A stretch of DNA of 64,000 bases. Source: Triatoma infestans (Eukaryota > Arthropoda > Insecta > Hemiptera > Reduviidae). Made by a program: the position numbers and the translations under genes. Below the pieces are notes generated by a model. That model worked only from the letters and a program-made list of their open reading frames with translations. It was not told the DNA's origin and searched no databases. Positions 43,841-56,286 of the stretch are shown piece after piece. The stretch covers positions 1 through 64,000 of the forward strand of contig JAAEAF010003062.1 of the NCBI GenBank assembly GCA_011037195.1. The letters are read 5' to 3'. Numbering within the stretch: the stretch's first letter is position 1; every line of letters begins with the position of its first letter.

Positions 43841-44689
43841 AATCTGATGTGAAACACTCACACGACTTTCTCTTACTCCAGTGCTCAAAATTATAATTGA
43901 CTAATTTTTGTTAATGTACCAAATTTAATGAAATTCGTCGAAAACTGAAAAAAACTCTGTTCAGTGAAAGCGTACTTCCGGTTTACTGATTTTCTTGAAA
44001 TTCGCAATTTTGGCCATCTATTTATTTCTAATTAATTTTGTTTGGATGATAGAATTATATAATCAACTATGCATAGTACTTTAGAAATAAATATATAATT
44101 CCATTCCTCCCCTAAAAAGTGCCCTTAAATGAATTTTCCCAGAGAAATGTTATAAATAAAAATTGTACATTTTTGTATGTGTAAGAAAATCGTCGGAGCT
44201 ATTTTTGAGAAAATCGCGAAAAAGTGAAAAAAAAAAATCATCTTAGTAAATGGTGGTAAACTGGTAAAGTAAACGCACTTTCGGTCATCTGATTTTTTTT
44301 CAAACTCGGAATTTCAACAACATATTTAATTTGAATTGACATTTTTTAGATGGCAGAATTGTCTAATAAACTGAAATAGCAATGTAGAAAAAGCCGTAAC
44401 TCCACCTCTCCTCCAAAAGTAACCTTAAATGAATGAATTCTTCCGGAGAAATGTTTCATATAAAAGTTGTAGCTCTTTGTACATGTTGTTAATGTGCCTG
44501 TTTCAAGAAATCGTTGGAGCCATTTTTGAGAAAATCGCAAAAAAGTGGAAAAAAAAACTAACTAGTAAAGTGGTACTTCCTGTTAAGGAATTTTTACAGA
44601 TAACGTACTATTAGATCCCATACTGGTACCCAAACGGAATATCAAGTTCAACTTTCTATGGTTTTTTCATTTTTGAGCTATGGTGTTTT

Positions 44690-44726
<37 letters not shown>

Positions 44727-44838
44727 TATTTCTAAAAACCACTTTTTTGGACTCTAAACGGATATTTCCGGTGAAAAATCGATATAGAAAATTTGGCAAA
44801 ATTACAGTACTTCCTCTTACTAGGAGTAAGGGAAGGTA
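43841..44838 (-). repeat. TAAGAG element, full-length variant A
   Basis: AATCTGATGTGAAACACTCA and ACTTTCTCTTACTCC at the left, GTACTTCCGG at 43972, a CA tract at 44693-44722 and a hairpin with one change (GGAGTAAGGGAAGG) at the right. Confidence 0.9.
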
Positions 44839-44959
44839 AAACAGAAAAAAATTAACGATTACAGCACGGGCAAGAAAATGTTTAAAAAATGAAAAATCCC
44901 AAGAAGATAAGTTGATATTCCGCTTAAGAATATTGTAACGTTTCGTTCATCGACAAGTT

Positions 44960-45240
44960 TGCCTCCGACTTACTGGGCATTCCTCCAACATTGCCTCTTA
45001 CACCGATCACCCAGTCGCAAGTCTGATGCTCCTCAGTGCATCTCCTCATTAAATAGAATTTTGCCATTGCCTTCTTTCTCTTGAGCTTCTTCTATCCTCA
45101 TCTGGAGCCCACTATCTAAATTGGTTAGGCCACTTCTCTTCCTTCATTCTCCTTCCTTACATGATCCATACTATGCAAGCTTCCTCTTCATATCTTCTCT
45201 TAAATTGTTTTCTTTACCTTCATCATCTCTCTAATCCTCT
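44960..45240 (-). pseudogene. Possible LINE C-terminal fragment
   Basis: Minus-strand frames hold a W.P....S-like and R.QWQN stretch that loosely follows the W-P-x-K...R-R-R-G-R-P pattern of RTE-type C-termini. Too decayed for a firm call. Confidence 0.25.
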
Positions 45241-45289
45241 CATTGATTTATTATATAAAATGCAAACTCCAAATTTTCTTATAATATAG

Positions 45290-45345
45290 GCATTTACAGT
45301 GAGAGAAAGTTGTTTTAAGAGAATGCTCACACCAAATTTTTGTAA
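45290..45345 (+). repeat. TAAGAG element right-end fragment
   Basis: CAGTGAGAGAAAGTTGTTTT and CTCACACCAAATTTTTG resemble the right terminus, with an insertion. Confidence 0.4.
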
Positions 45346-45589
45346 TAACGTTTGTTTCAATAAGGTATTTAAAAATATGGAGAAAAAAACTTTCTCCAAA
45401 TTCTCTTTAAACTTCAAATTCTGCTCATTTGTTCTGAGTCATATATATAGAGACGGTGGTAGTGAGAGTGGGGGCAATTACCAACTTACCAAACCCAAGC
45501 AGGTAGTAAGGGAAGTGAAGAGTGCGCCAATAACACAAAACCAACCCTAAATATTTGAAACGTATCACCACAAATTTCGCAAACTATGT

Positions 45590-46127
45590 AAATATCCAAT
45601 TTTTGGGTGGGGGGCGATGTTTCATATAAAAGTGATAGTTTTATATCTGTGCAAGTATTCCAAGTTTAAAAGAAATCGTTATTGTCATATTCAAGATAAT
45701 TTCAAAAAAAAAAAACAACTCAAAAACTTATCTAAATTGCATTTTCGGATTTTCTTCAAATTTGGAATTCTAGCAATATTCTAATGTATATTAATATTAT
45801 ATAGTCGGCAGACATTGGACTGCCGATTAGAGGAAAGCTTTACGTTCCTCGGACCCCGCAAAAAATCCATTTGCCAGGGTAAATGTTTTCAATAACAGTG
45901 ATATGTATTTATGTAGTGTAGTTAGTACACGATGTTTAAAAGAAATCGTTGGAACCGTTTTCATGAAAATCGCGTAAAACTGAAAAAGAAAACGCAATAA
46001 AGTCGCCTGGAAACCTCTGTGTTAGATGCGATGGTGGTAGTATCTAGACGGAATACCAAATTTGAGTTTCCTGCTGGGACTTTTCGTCGTACTCAGAGGA
46101 ACTCAAAACATGTATTTGATGTAAAAA
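45590..46127 (-). repeat. TAAGAG element, variant B, left end missing
   Basis: GTTTCATATAAAAGTGATAG, ATTTTCGGATTTTCTTCAAA, GTACACGATGTTTAAAAG and CTAGACGGAATACCAAATTT follow variant B. It is joined directly to the next full copy. Confidence 0.7.
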
Positions 46128-47154
46128 AAATCTGGTGTGAAACACTCACACAACTTTCTCTTACTCCTGTTCTCAAAATTATAATTGACAAATGTTATAG
46201 TTTGTGTACCAAATATAACGAAATTCGTCGAAAACTGAAAAAGCTGTTCAGTATAAGCGCACTTCCGGCTTACAATTTTCTTAAAACTTGGAATTTTGGC
46301 CATCTGTTTATTTCTAATTAATTTTGTTGGATGATAGAATTGTATAATCAACTATGATACCACTTTAGGGGAAGCTGCAACCCCCCCTCCCTTGAAACTG
46401 CCCTTACATGAATTTTTCCAGAGAAATGTCTTAAATAAAAGATGTAGATCTTTGCATTTTTATTTTGTATACGAAGTTTCAAGAAAATCGTCGGAGCCAT
46501 TTTTGAGAAAATCGCGAAAAAATGAAAGAATCATTTAGTAAAGTGTCAAAACAAACGCACTTCCGGTTATCTGATTTTTTCAAACTCGGAATTTCAACAA
46601 CATATTTAATTCTAATTAACATTATTTAGATGACAGAATTGTCTAATAAACTGAAATAGCACTTTAGATGGAAACCTAACCCCACTCCTCCCCCAGAAGT
46701 GCCCCTAAATGAATTTTCCTGGAGAAATGTTTCAAATAAAAGTTGTATGCTCTTTGTAGGGTAGTTGATTAAAGTTTTTAAATTAAAATCGTCGGACCGC
46801 CATTCTACTGAGAACATCGCATCAAAAACGTAAAAAACAAACTAGTATAAGGTGTACTCCGTTGAAGGAATATTGACACATTTACGCACCGTCGAATCCT
46901 ATGGGGATACCAAACCTTTATCATCAAGTTGAATTTCTAGATTTTCGTTTTTGAGCTATTCTGTCACAACATACACACAGACACAACAACCACACACACA
47001 ACACACACACACACACACACGCAGACCATTTGCTAAAAACAACTTTTTTGGGCTCAGGGGACGTCAAAACGGATATTTCCGGTGAAAATTCGATATCGAA
47101 AATTTGAAACGATTACAATACTTCTTCCTCTTACTAGGAGTAAGAGGAAGTAAA
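46128..47154 (-). repeat. TAAGAG element, full-length variant A
   Basis: AAATCTGGTGTGAAACACTC, ACTTTCTCTTACTCC, ACTTCCGG at about 46261 and 46559, CA-rich tract 46974-47020 and a hairpin CCTCTTACTAGGAGTAAGAG near 47126-47145. One module (46800-46870) is scrambled by small indels. Confidence 0.9.
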
Positions 47155-48207
47155 AACTTCAAAATTTGGCACGATCGACAAACAAATCAAATCCTAACAA
47201 ATGAACTTTCATATCCTCACTTTTATTTATAGCTATTATTTGATTAGAGTTTTACTATATTCTCAACTTCAGTCAAAAACATTCTTCAACAACAGTAAGA
47301 ATTCATCGTCTCCCCCAAACATTTTCTTCTCTTTAACATCCTTCCTCTTCTTATACATTAGATCTAATACAGTAACGGTAAATTTTACAACTTCACGACA
47401 TAAAATTGCAGTAAGTTTGTAATTACCAACACAGAACTATACCTCAGTCAAAAAAACAGCGAGCTTATTTATTCTATAAACTTTTAAATATTATTCTAAC
47501 TAAAAATAAGTTTGTTCCCATAATTAACTAACTAAAAAAAAACATAATCTAATTTAAGATATAATTTTATAATAAAAAATTTCTTGGATTTTTATATCAA
47601 TTAACGATAAAGTTTAATTAATTATGTATTTTTTTTTAAAGACAAATTTTCCCAAAACTTATTAATTATAACTTTAAATAAAATAATTACTGTGTAATTA
47701 ATTGATAAAATATTAAAAGTTTTAAATAAAATTATTAAAAGCAAATAAAAAGCTAACACTAATTAATTATTGCTTTTAATTAAAAAAAAAAAAATTCTTA
47801 GAGGAATTATAGTGATTAGGACAATTTTTTGAAGATTGAGTTTAACCGGAAATACTTATTTAGTAAGGACACTCATTTAGCCGGATTAGTTTCTCACACT
47901 ATGTCTTTCTCTAGTGATGTGTACGTAAGTGAGGTTTGCTTAAACATGAAATGGCTGTACACTTTTTTTCCCCCCAGAAATAACGTAGAATTACTATTAT
48001 ATCGTAAGACACAGGTCATGGTTTTGTAAAAAAAAAAAAAAACTCACTATTGAACTGACAATTTGAAAAGGAACATAAGATATATAGAAACACTCTGCAG
48101 AGCTTAAAGATTAATATAATAACATAATTTGTAAACATGAGACCTATATGGATAGGATTTGAATTCCATGGAACTTCTTTAGTTAGAGAAACGATCATAT
48201 TCTTTTT
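47155..48207. other. AT-rich stretch
   Basis: Mostly unexplained. 47820-47950 (TTGAGTTTAACCGGAAATAC) is a faint TAAGAG fragment. Confidence 0.4.
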
Positions 48208-49168
48208 TACATTCTCTTACTCCTAGTAAGAGGAAGTATTGTAATCGTGTCAAATTTTCGATATTGAGTTTTCACCGGAAATATCAGTTTTGAGGTCTCA
48301 TGAGTCCAAAAAGTAGTTTTTAGCAAATGGTCTGTGTATATATATATATATATGTGAACAGCATACCTCAAAAACGAAAAATCGTAGAAAGTTTGAACTT
48401 GATATTCCGTTTACTTATCATCATGGGATCCGACAGTGGGTTATGTGTCAAAATTCTTCAACCGGAAGTACCACTTTACTAGTTGTTGTTTTTTTTTACG
48501 TTTTTGCGATTTTCTCAAAAATGGCTCCAACAATTTACTTCAAACTTGGTATATCAACTCACATACTAACAACTATAACTTTTATTGGAAACATTTCTCC
48601 GGGAAAATTCATTTAAGGGCACTTCTGCTGGAGGGGTGGGGTTAGGTTTTCATCTAATGTGCTATTTCAGTTTATTAGAAAATTCTGCCATCTAAATAAT
48701 GTTAATTAGAATTGAATATGTTGTTGAAATTCCGAGTTTGAAAAAAATCGGATAACCGGAAGTGCGTTTACTAAATGATTTTTTTCATTTTTTTACGATT
48801 TTCTCAAAACTTCGTATATAAACTAAACATGCAAAGATCTACATAATTTATTTAAAACATTTCTCTGGGAAAATTCATTTAACGGTACTTTTAGGGGACG
48901 GGTGGTGTTAAAGCTTCCTTTAAAGGGCTATCATAATTGATTATACAATTCTATCATCCAAACAAAATTAATTAAAAAATAAATAGATTGCTAAAATTCC
49001 GAGTTTCAAGAAAATTAGTAAACCGGAAGTGCGCTTTTACCGAACAGTTTTTTTTTCAGTTTTCGACGAATTTCGTTAAATTTGGTACAGAAACTATAAA
49101 ATTTGTCAATTATAATTTTGAGAACTGGAGTAAGAGAAAGTTGTGTGAGTGTTTCACACTAGATTTTC
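48208..49168 (+). repeat. TAAGAG element, full-length variant A (reference copy)
   Basis: Left hairpin CTCTTACTCCTAGTAAGAG (48214-48232), TTCACCGGAAATATCAG, (TA)n in place of GT at 48336-48352, CATGGGATCCGACAGTGGG, ACCGGAAGT at 48461, 48755 and 49022 (294 and 267 bp apart), right end GGAGTAAGAGAAAG at 49127-49140, then TTTCACACTAGATTTTC. Short frames inside it (48436, 48988) are not genes. Confidence 0.92.
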
Positions 49169-49199
49169 TTCTATATTCACCCCATTATAAATATACATA

Positions 49200-49575
49200 C
49201 AAATATTGCTAGAAATGCAAATTTGAAGAAAATTAATTAACCGGAAGTGCGACCTTTTATACTGGGTTTAGAAGTTTTTTTTTTTAATTTACTCGAAAAC
49301 AGCTTCAACGATTTTCTTTAAACTTAGAATGCTAACTTCACAGATAAAACTTATTATCATTCTTATATTTTTTTTTCACGAAAATTGAATTTGGGGGGGC
49401 TCTGGGGAATTTGTCACATGAGATTACAAATATTGGGTTTGGTTACGGCACTGCCTTCTGGACTGGAAGATAATCACATTGAACCCAGTTATGCGTGTGT
49501 AAATTTGTAGAAAAGAATTATCAATTTTATAATTGTATTAATTGCAGTTAGAGAAAGTTGTATGATCGATCTGTT
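49200..49575 (+). repeat. TAAGAG element, variant B, 3' part
   Basis: AACCGGAAGTGCGACC at 49240, CAACGATTTTCTTTAAACTT and AATTGCAGTTAGAGAAAG follow the end of variant B. Confidence 0.75.
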
Positions 49576-50280
49576 TCTACATCTTTTTATGTATTTACTG
49601 TCAAGTTGAAATGAAATACTATTGAAATAAATTCCATGCAATATATAAAATACGTAAATAAAATATGAATGGAATGTAATAAAGTCTAATATAATGAAAA
49701 ATAAATTGAACCAAAAATTTCATAAATTCTATAATAAAAAATATTTCTCTTTTAATATTCCAGATCTTATCTTGAATTGAAGGAATTCTTTATTTGTTCA
49801 TTTTTTTAAATTGCTTTTGTTTTTTTTTTTAATTTAAATTTCTTTCTACAAAATAATTCCTTTTATTTAATATCAGACATAATATTTGTTTAATGCTATT
49901 AATTGCCCTTATGTGGTCTATATACATTAATCAACGCTCACACTGCAAAGATATTCTCCGACAACTTTCAGCAATTAGCGGGTAATTTGCGTTCCATTCA
50001 TAAACCTTAACGTAAATGGCTTTGCAAAAGAATTTGAAACATTTAAATGGCTTCTTCAAAGTTTGTACAGAGAAGAAGTTTCTTATCAACCAGCTTTTTT
50101 TATCCATGGGATTTGATTCCTTTTATATATGGCAGAGAAAAAAAAACAGTATCGAATTAAAATGCAAAAAAATATTCCTAATCACTGAAAAAACTTTTAC
50201 TTACGGAATACCTAAACTTGTAATACCTAAACATATTAGTATTCCAGAATTTTTCATTAAAAATATTTTCAATATTTTTT
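49576..50280. other. AT-rich stretch without recognised feature
   Basis: The 94 codon frame at 50016 has no recognised domain and is probably chance. Confidence 0.4.
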
Positions 50281-50470
50281 TGTGGCGTGTGTTGGTGTAA
50301 TGGTTATGAGTATGGACTTGTATGTGGGAGGACCCCAGTTCGAATCCCGCGTATAACTGCTAAATTTTATATTTATTAAAAAAAAAAATGTTAATGGGGT
50401 AAAATAAGACCTTCCGACCCTGTCAACGACACCCCCTAATTGGTAGTTGGGCGTTAAGCCCGCCTAAAAA
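50281..50470 (+). mobile_element. tRNA-derived SINE, family C
   Basis: TGGTGTAATGGTTATGAG (A box, 50293-50310) and AGTTCGAATCC (B box, 50338-50348) form a tRNA-like head. It has no clean acceptor stem, and a tRNA-unrelated body follows (GACCTTCCGACCCTGTCAAC, TTGGGCGTTAAGCCC). Only one copy is present. A decayed tRNA gene is the alternative, but the body argues for a SINE. Confidence 0.6.
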
Positions 50471-50549
50471 ATCTGGAAAAAATGTTTGAAATGTGTCATT
50501 TAGGTTTTATAAAGTTGATTATTAAATGCAGATTTTTTAAATTTTTTTT

Positions 50550-50609
50550 AAATGAAATTTGCCACTTTCTGAGAATAAATTTATTAATGGGAAAATAGTC
50601 TGTTTGTTA

Positions 50610-50642
<33 letters not shown>

Positions 50643-51432
50643 TGTGTGTGTGTGTGTGTGCGACAACAAAATATCGGAAAAACGAATATTCACAGGAAGC
50701 TCAAACTTGGTATTCCGTTTAGATACTACTTCCGTATCTGACACGAAGATTTCGGGGAAAAATCAATCAACCGGAAATGCGACTATATTGAATGATTTTT
50801 TGTTTTAGTTTTTCGCGATTTTCTTTTAACTCTGTGTACTATCTACACACACACACAAAAATATCTATCACTATTATTTAAAACATTTTCCTGGAAAAAC
50901 CTGTTTTTGGGGGGGAGGGGGAAGTGCTGAGGGAAACAGTAGCATTATGCTTTCCTTTAAAGTACCACTTCGGTAAAATATATAGTTTTGCTATCTATAT
51001 TAAAATGTTAATATACATTAGAAGCATTGCTGGACTTCCATTGAGTTTTTTGCAAATTGCTGGCAAAACGATTATAACGACGACTTACTTTAAAAACATT
51101 GGAATGCTAAATGCATAGAATTAAAACCTATCACTTTCAATTGTAACATTTTTTTCTGTAAGAGTTGTTTTAAAAAGGTAGTTCTAAGGAATCTGAGACG
51201 TTAAAATTCCAAATGTGTTTGTTTAAAATTAGTGACGCTCTCTACTATGTAATAATTCTTTACCTGCTTCTGTTGTTGGTAGGTTGGCACTTGTTCCCTG
51301 CCATCCCTATATTTATGGATAAGACATATGACCAAACTTGGAAAATTTAAAGACTTTTTTTTCATTTTACTAATAAAACTGTTAACGAGGATTAAGAGAA
51401 AGTCATGTAGGTGTTTCATACCAGATTTTCTT
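50550..51432 (+). repeat. TAAGAG element, variant B, near full length
   Basis: GT tract at 50611-50660, TATTCCGTTTAGATACTAC, GACACGAAGATTTCGGGG, AACCGGAAATGCGAC at 50770, TGGAATGCTAAATGC and right end GATTAAGAGAAAGTCATG with CATACCAGATTTTC. Confidence 0.8.
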
Positions 51433-51955
51433 TTTTTGTCTGACAATTCGTCCTCCATTCATATTCACTTGATATTCACTGTTGAATGTTTTCGCCATTC
51501 ATACTACCTATAACGACAGATTGTTTATTAGGAATATACAATTGTGATATAACCTAATTAATATTTATTTACATAGTATAATCTCCCACATAGTCATTCG
51601 GTGAAATGTGTGGGAAAATCAATGAAAATCAACATTTCTACACAATCTGGCTAGACTGAATACGGCAACATAGATGAACATCCAGTAACAAGTTACAAAA
51701 TATCTGTTGAGAAATATGCACACATTTATATATGTTAATAAAATTTTATATATAAAATGCCAAATTTTCATTAAAATTCGAAGTTTATTCAATTAATCTA
51801 ACCTCTGCTGCCTGATGAATAGATGGGGCTCCGCAGGAGTAGAGGCTGCGGAGATGCGGTCTTTTTCCTTTTCACTGATCGATGCTGTTAATAGTACTTT
51901 GAGACTTAAAAAAAGAACGGTATTTTGGCACTTTTGTACATCTGAAGTGAGCATT
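51433..51955. other. Stretch without recognised feature
   Basis: Nothing recognised; leads into a LINE fragment. Confidence 0.4.
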
Positions 51956-52786
51956 TGATTCGGTTCCGCATGCGTTCTTTAATTTCATTATCTCTCCTAA
52001 CAACTGTCTTTCTGCTGAAATCCCGGCAGCTGAACGTCTTAGAAGAATTTGGAAAAGTAATGAACAAGCTCGGCTTGCGAATAAATGAAGTGAAAACCAA
52101 ATACATGATGACCTCATCAAGAAGAAGAAATGAAGAAACATTGGTTGCTCTAGGCTTACATAGATTTGAGGCAGTTAGCCTTTATAAATACCTAAGAGCA
52201 TATATTACAGAAAATAATGAAGTAGCTGAGGAAATCAAAGCCACGATCATGGCTGCTAACAGATGTTTTTGGTCGCTTCAAAAGGTGCTACGCTTCAAAG
52301 AGCTATCAAGGGAGGCGAAGCAGGTAATTTACAGATGTAGTAATTAGGCCTGTAGTGAGTTAGGTAGTGAAAAATTGTCCCTAACGAGAATTGGCGAGCA
52401 CCATTTCAGTTTATCGAAAAGAAAAATACTGAGAAAAGTATTTGGACCAGTTAAAGATGGGGAGGATTGGAGAATAAGGACCAATCAGGAATTAACCAAG
52501 ATTCCGTAAGAAAACCAAGATTTGGTTGGATTTATAAAGAGTGAAAGGCTTAAATGGATTGGGCAGTGAAGGATGACAGGATCCCTAAAAAGAAATGTGC
52601 CGGGCATCCGGGAGGAGGAGAAGAAGAGGAAGACCTAGGTCGCGATGATTGGAAGGGCTGGAACAGGATTTAAGAGAGATGGGAGTTAGGAGATGGCGTA
52701 GATTGGCCTAGGACAGGGCGGAATGGGCAGTTGTGATTGAGAAGGCCAAGATCCTTCAAGGATTGTAGAGCCAGAGAAGAAGAAGA
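51956..52786 (+). pseudogene. RTE-like LINE, C-terminal third
   Basis: Frame 51955-52347 reads MNKLGLRINEVKTKYMMTSS, a KYLRAYITENNEVAEEIKA stretch and MAANRCFWSLQKVLRFKELS. This is the thumb and linker region after the catalytic site in RTE-clade reverse transcriptases. Later frames give RKILRKVFGPVKDGEDWRIR and a decayed R-R-R-x-R-P-R-x-R-W block, ending in a GCCAGAGAAGAAGAAGAAGG tail, the usual AAG-rich 3' end of this clade. At least five stops. It is 5'-truncated and is joined at once to a different LINE at 52787. Confidence 0.8.
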
Positions 52787-53156
52787 AGGTGTCCTGCAGG
52801 GGGAGGTTTTAAGCCCGATTTGGTTTTCTTTATATATCTGTAATATTATAATGTTTACTAAAGAGAGGGCTTGCCCACGCATTAGTATTATTTCTTCAAG
52901 GGATTTTTCCAATGATTTTATTTACTGACGACAATGTTTTATTATCGTCCACCCGCATTGATGCCCAACTACAGTTGAAGACTCTCAAAGAGTACTATGG
53001 CGTCCATAGCCTCTCGGTCAATACTGACAAAAAATTTGTTGTACCTTTCCAAAGATGCTCCACAGTTGGTAAATTAAAAAATCTTTATTACAATAATCAG
53101 AAAATAGAGTATACACACTCTATTGTTTACTTGGGCGGTTACTCTTTCGCATAGGT
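52787..53156 (+). pseudogene. LINE reverse-transcriptase fragment (same family as 17130-19330)
   Basis: VLQGEVLSPIWFSLYICNII, then LFTDDNVLLSS (YADD position changed to FTDD), LKTLKEYYGVHSLSVNTDK and NNQKIEYTHSIVYLG match the catalytic core and following region of the element at 17130-19330. One frameshift near 52925. The N- and C-terminal parts are missing. Confidence 0.75.
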
Positions 53157-53389
53157 ACCAGTAAGTTTTGTAAAGCTTGTGACGCTTCAATAGCTAAATT
53201 TAATTAGTAAATTCTTTCCGAAAATTACTTCATAGTAAAAAAGGTAACATTTCAGGAATGTGACATTTCTGAGAAAAATTAGTGTTTTAATAAAAAATAT
53301 AAATTTTTGTGTTGAACATTGAATCAGAAATATTACTAAATATTTAGTCCCGCTATTGTAAAAAAAAAAAGTGGCATTACAGAGGGGAA
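53157..53389. other. Short AT-rich stretch
   Basis: Nothing recognised. Confidence 0.4.
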
Positions 53390-53880
53390 GCCTAACGTTT
53401 TAGTTCCTCGGAACCGCCAAAAATATTTTGTCCGGGAAAATATTAAAAATAAAACTTCGACCTTTAATTTGTATAAATAAGTGTGTATAGCAAAATTAGG
53501 AAAATCTTTAGAACCATTTTGAGAAGATATTTCTCTTTTAAACTACGTATACATGTAATATAATTCTGCACTGAAAAAAAAATTGAGAAACCATTGAGAA
53601 ACAATTGAGAATAAAATATGAAAAAAAGAAACCATTCAGTAATATTGCACCTCCGGTGGTTTACAGAATTTGACCGAAACGTTGTCACATCCCCCGATAG
53701 TTTCTATAAAGCAAAGAAATTTATACTTCTTGCGTGCTTTCGTTTTTTGGAATATTTTGAAATATTTTTTCCCTACTCATCTGACTAGAAAGTCAGATTT
53801 TCAAAAGAAAATCAATTTCCAAAATTCGAACGCGATCGCAATATTCACTCTTACGAAAGGAAATGAAAGTGAAAATTCAT
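53390..53880 (-). repeat. TAAGAG element, variant B, decayed
   Basis: TTAGTTCCTCGGAACCGCC, GCACCTCCGGTGGTTTACAG and GAAAATCAATTTCC follow variant B in minus orientation, with a decayed hairpin (CACTCTTACGAAAGG) at the right. Confidence 0.65.
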
Positions 53881-56250
53881 AATTCCAGGACGTTTGAAAA
53901 TGAAATTTGTTTATATCGCATAGAAAAAAAAAAAAATATTCATTTTCCTAATATTTACAGATACCATTTGACTGCAAAAGAGAAAGTTCATCAGCTGGAA
54001 GTTAAGAAACAGTTAAATTGAACTTAAGAGATAAATGTGTGTAAATTAATTAAAGTGTACAGCGTTACAAACTTCTTTTTTTTTATTTTTATTAAAGAAA
54101 TAATTGTTTCTCACCGATTATGGAAATTTTTTATAATAGATAATTATATATTCAGTTAAAAAAAAAAAAAAAAATTATTTAAAATTACTTTTATTATAGT
54201 ACAAATTATTTTGCCGTTAATAACAAACTCGTAAAACATTATGGTTTCAGAAAACTTTCCATCTGAGGGGACGAATATTTGTTTGCTTTCTTTCGTTTTT
54301 TTTTTTTTTGGAATATGATAAAAGTTGTATTGAAGAGGAAATATCTGTTTTTTTCTTTGCCAAAAGTGGAAACTAAGTCCTCTAAGTTTCCGACAAGTAT
54401 AAAGTTCCCACCTGTCTCAGTGTATATATATGTATGTATGTATGTGTTGTAAAACTCTTCATAACGGAAAGTTATAAAGATTCATTCCCCTCTTATTATA
54501 TGAATCGTTGACCCTGACACATTACTTACGTATATTATAAAAACCCTTATTACATTATATTTGCAGATTATTATTTATAGTGCGTTAAATCTGATATCTT
54601 CATTTTGTATTTTCACTTTGTGCGTAGAAAAAGCAAATCTTATATTTATGTTTAATTTATTTATCACCACAGAAAACAGTATCTTTATATCACTTGATAT
54701 TTAATTCATTACTACACTTTTTTTTATTATTGATTAATTTCTTACGGGTTTTACTATAAAATAAATCTGCAAGTCTTTCGTTGACGTGTAATTGCAAAAC
54801 AAAAAAACTACTTTCTGCTTGCTTAATAACAATTACAAAACAAAATCCATGCGAGGATGATGGGTATCTTAAACACTTCAAAGACGCTGCCCCACAATCT
54901 TACGGGGAACCTTGATCCCAGTTATGCCAATTAATTTCGTGAATATAGTATTCTGGTGAAATGGTTTTAAAAAAATAAAATAAAATAAAATAAAATTAAA
55001 CTTTCACAATTTAATTTTGAATCAGTTTGGTCATATTCGAGAATTGTTAATAAAATATTTACAAAGAATTCTCTTCCTACTTACTACTTGGTCCTACGTT
55101 CCTATAAACTATAGGAAATAAGAGTAACTCTCAAGTAAAGGAAATGCCGGACAATATTGGGAAACCGCCAGTCCCTCCCACTTTCATCAGCAATCTTTCC
55201 AAACAAATCTGATAGGAAACTTAATAAATATTGTATTCTCACCAACTAACTGACCAATTTTTTCTAGAAACTTCCATAATTTTCAAAATATTTATAATAC
55301 TTAAAATGTGTTTAGTTAAAGGAACTTTAAATAAAGAGAAATGAAATTCAGACTCATTATTTCTTTGTATTGGAATCCAAAGACCATTTTTTTTTTATTA
55401 TTATTAAGAAATGATTAAAAGCCATGTCTTTAAAATAGATAGAAGCTCAGAATTTCTGCACTATGCAGACAAAAGAAAGAAATTAGACATTATGAAATTA
55501 TAAAACATGACATTTTTGCAAGTAAACAGCATTGTCTTTTGAATTAGATAATAAACTTTCAAATTACTCGTGTTAAAAAACATTATCAGTCAATGACTTA
55601 AAAACAATAAACCGATAGAAAAAAACAATATGTAGATTTGAAAATGCAATTTTAATTAGAAACTTTCATTGGCCTATTGTAAATTTATTATACGTTGCAG
55701 ACTAATTTGTTGTGTGTAAAGAACATTTATAACCCTTGTGTTAGTCTACAGTTTTATCTTGATTTTCAAATGTGTTAAACCGACGTTTCGGCCTATAAAG
55801 AACGAACTGTGTATTAAAGAAAATCATTATTTGTTTTATATTAATAAATTATAGTGTGATATAGTGTAAACAGATCATAAAATAATACCTTAAGATATTA
55901 TTTTTTATATATTACTAGTAAATGCAGTCATTGCATTAAGATTTTGTATTATCCATATTTATACTTTTACAGTGCTGTTAACTTATATAAAATAACGTTC
56001 ACCGCCTGACAGACAGCATTTTTTCCCCTGTAATTTCTGTCTTCTCTAGTGACAGTATTAAGAGTCTTACTAGAAACTTGTTGTATAGGGGTCGAGTTCA
56101 TAATACTGGACAGTATTTGAGATTTTCGGAGTCAGAGTCTATCCTCTTCCTTTTTCAGAGTTGTAGGAAACGTTTGAATACCCCTTTTCAGTGTTTTATT
56201 CACACATATACTGGGAATTAGTGGATGGATAGGATTCGAAACCATTCAGT

Positions 56251-56286
<36 letters not shown>

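Noticed and set aside
50285..50360. A tRNA gene
   Set aside because: A and B boxes are good but no acceptor stem closes, and a non-tRNA body follows; called a SINE.
50559..50808. Frames with Val-Cys runs
   Set aside because: Translation of a (GT)n microsatellite in a TAAGAG element.
55785..55810. Full hammerhead on the minus strand
   Set aside because: Only the GGCCGAAACGTCGG half is present; the CTGANGA half is absent.
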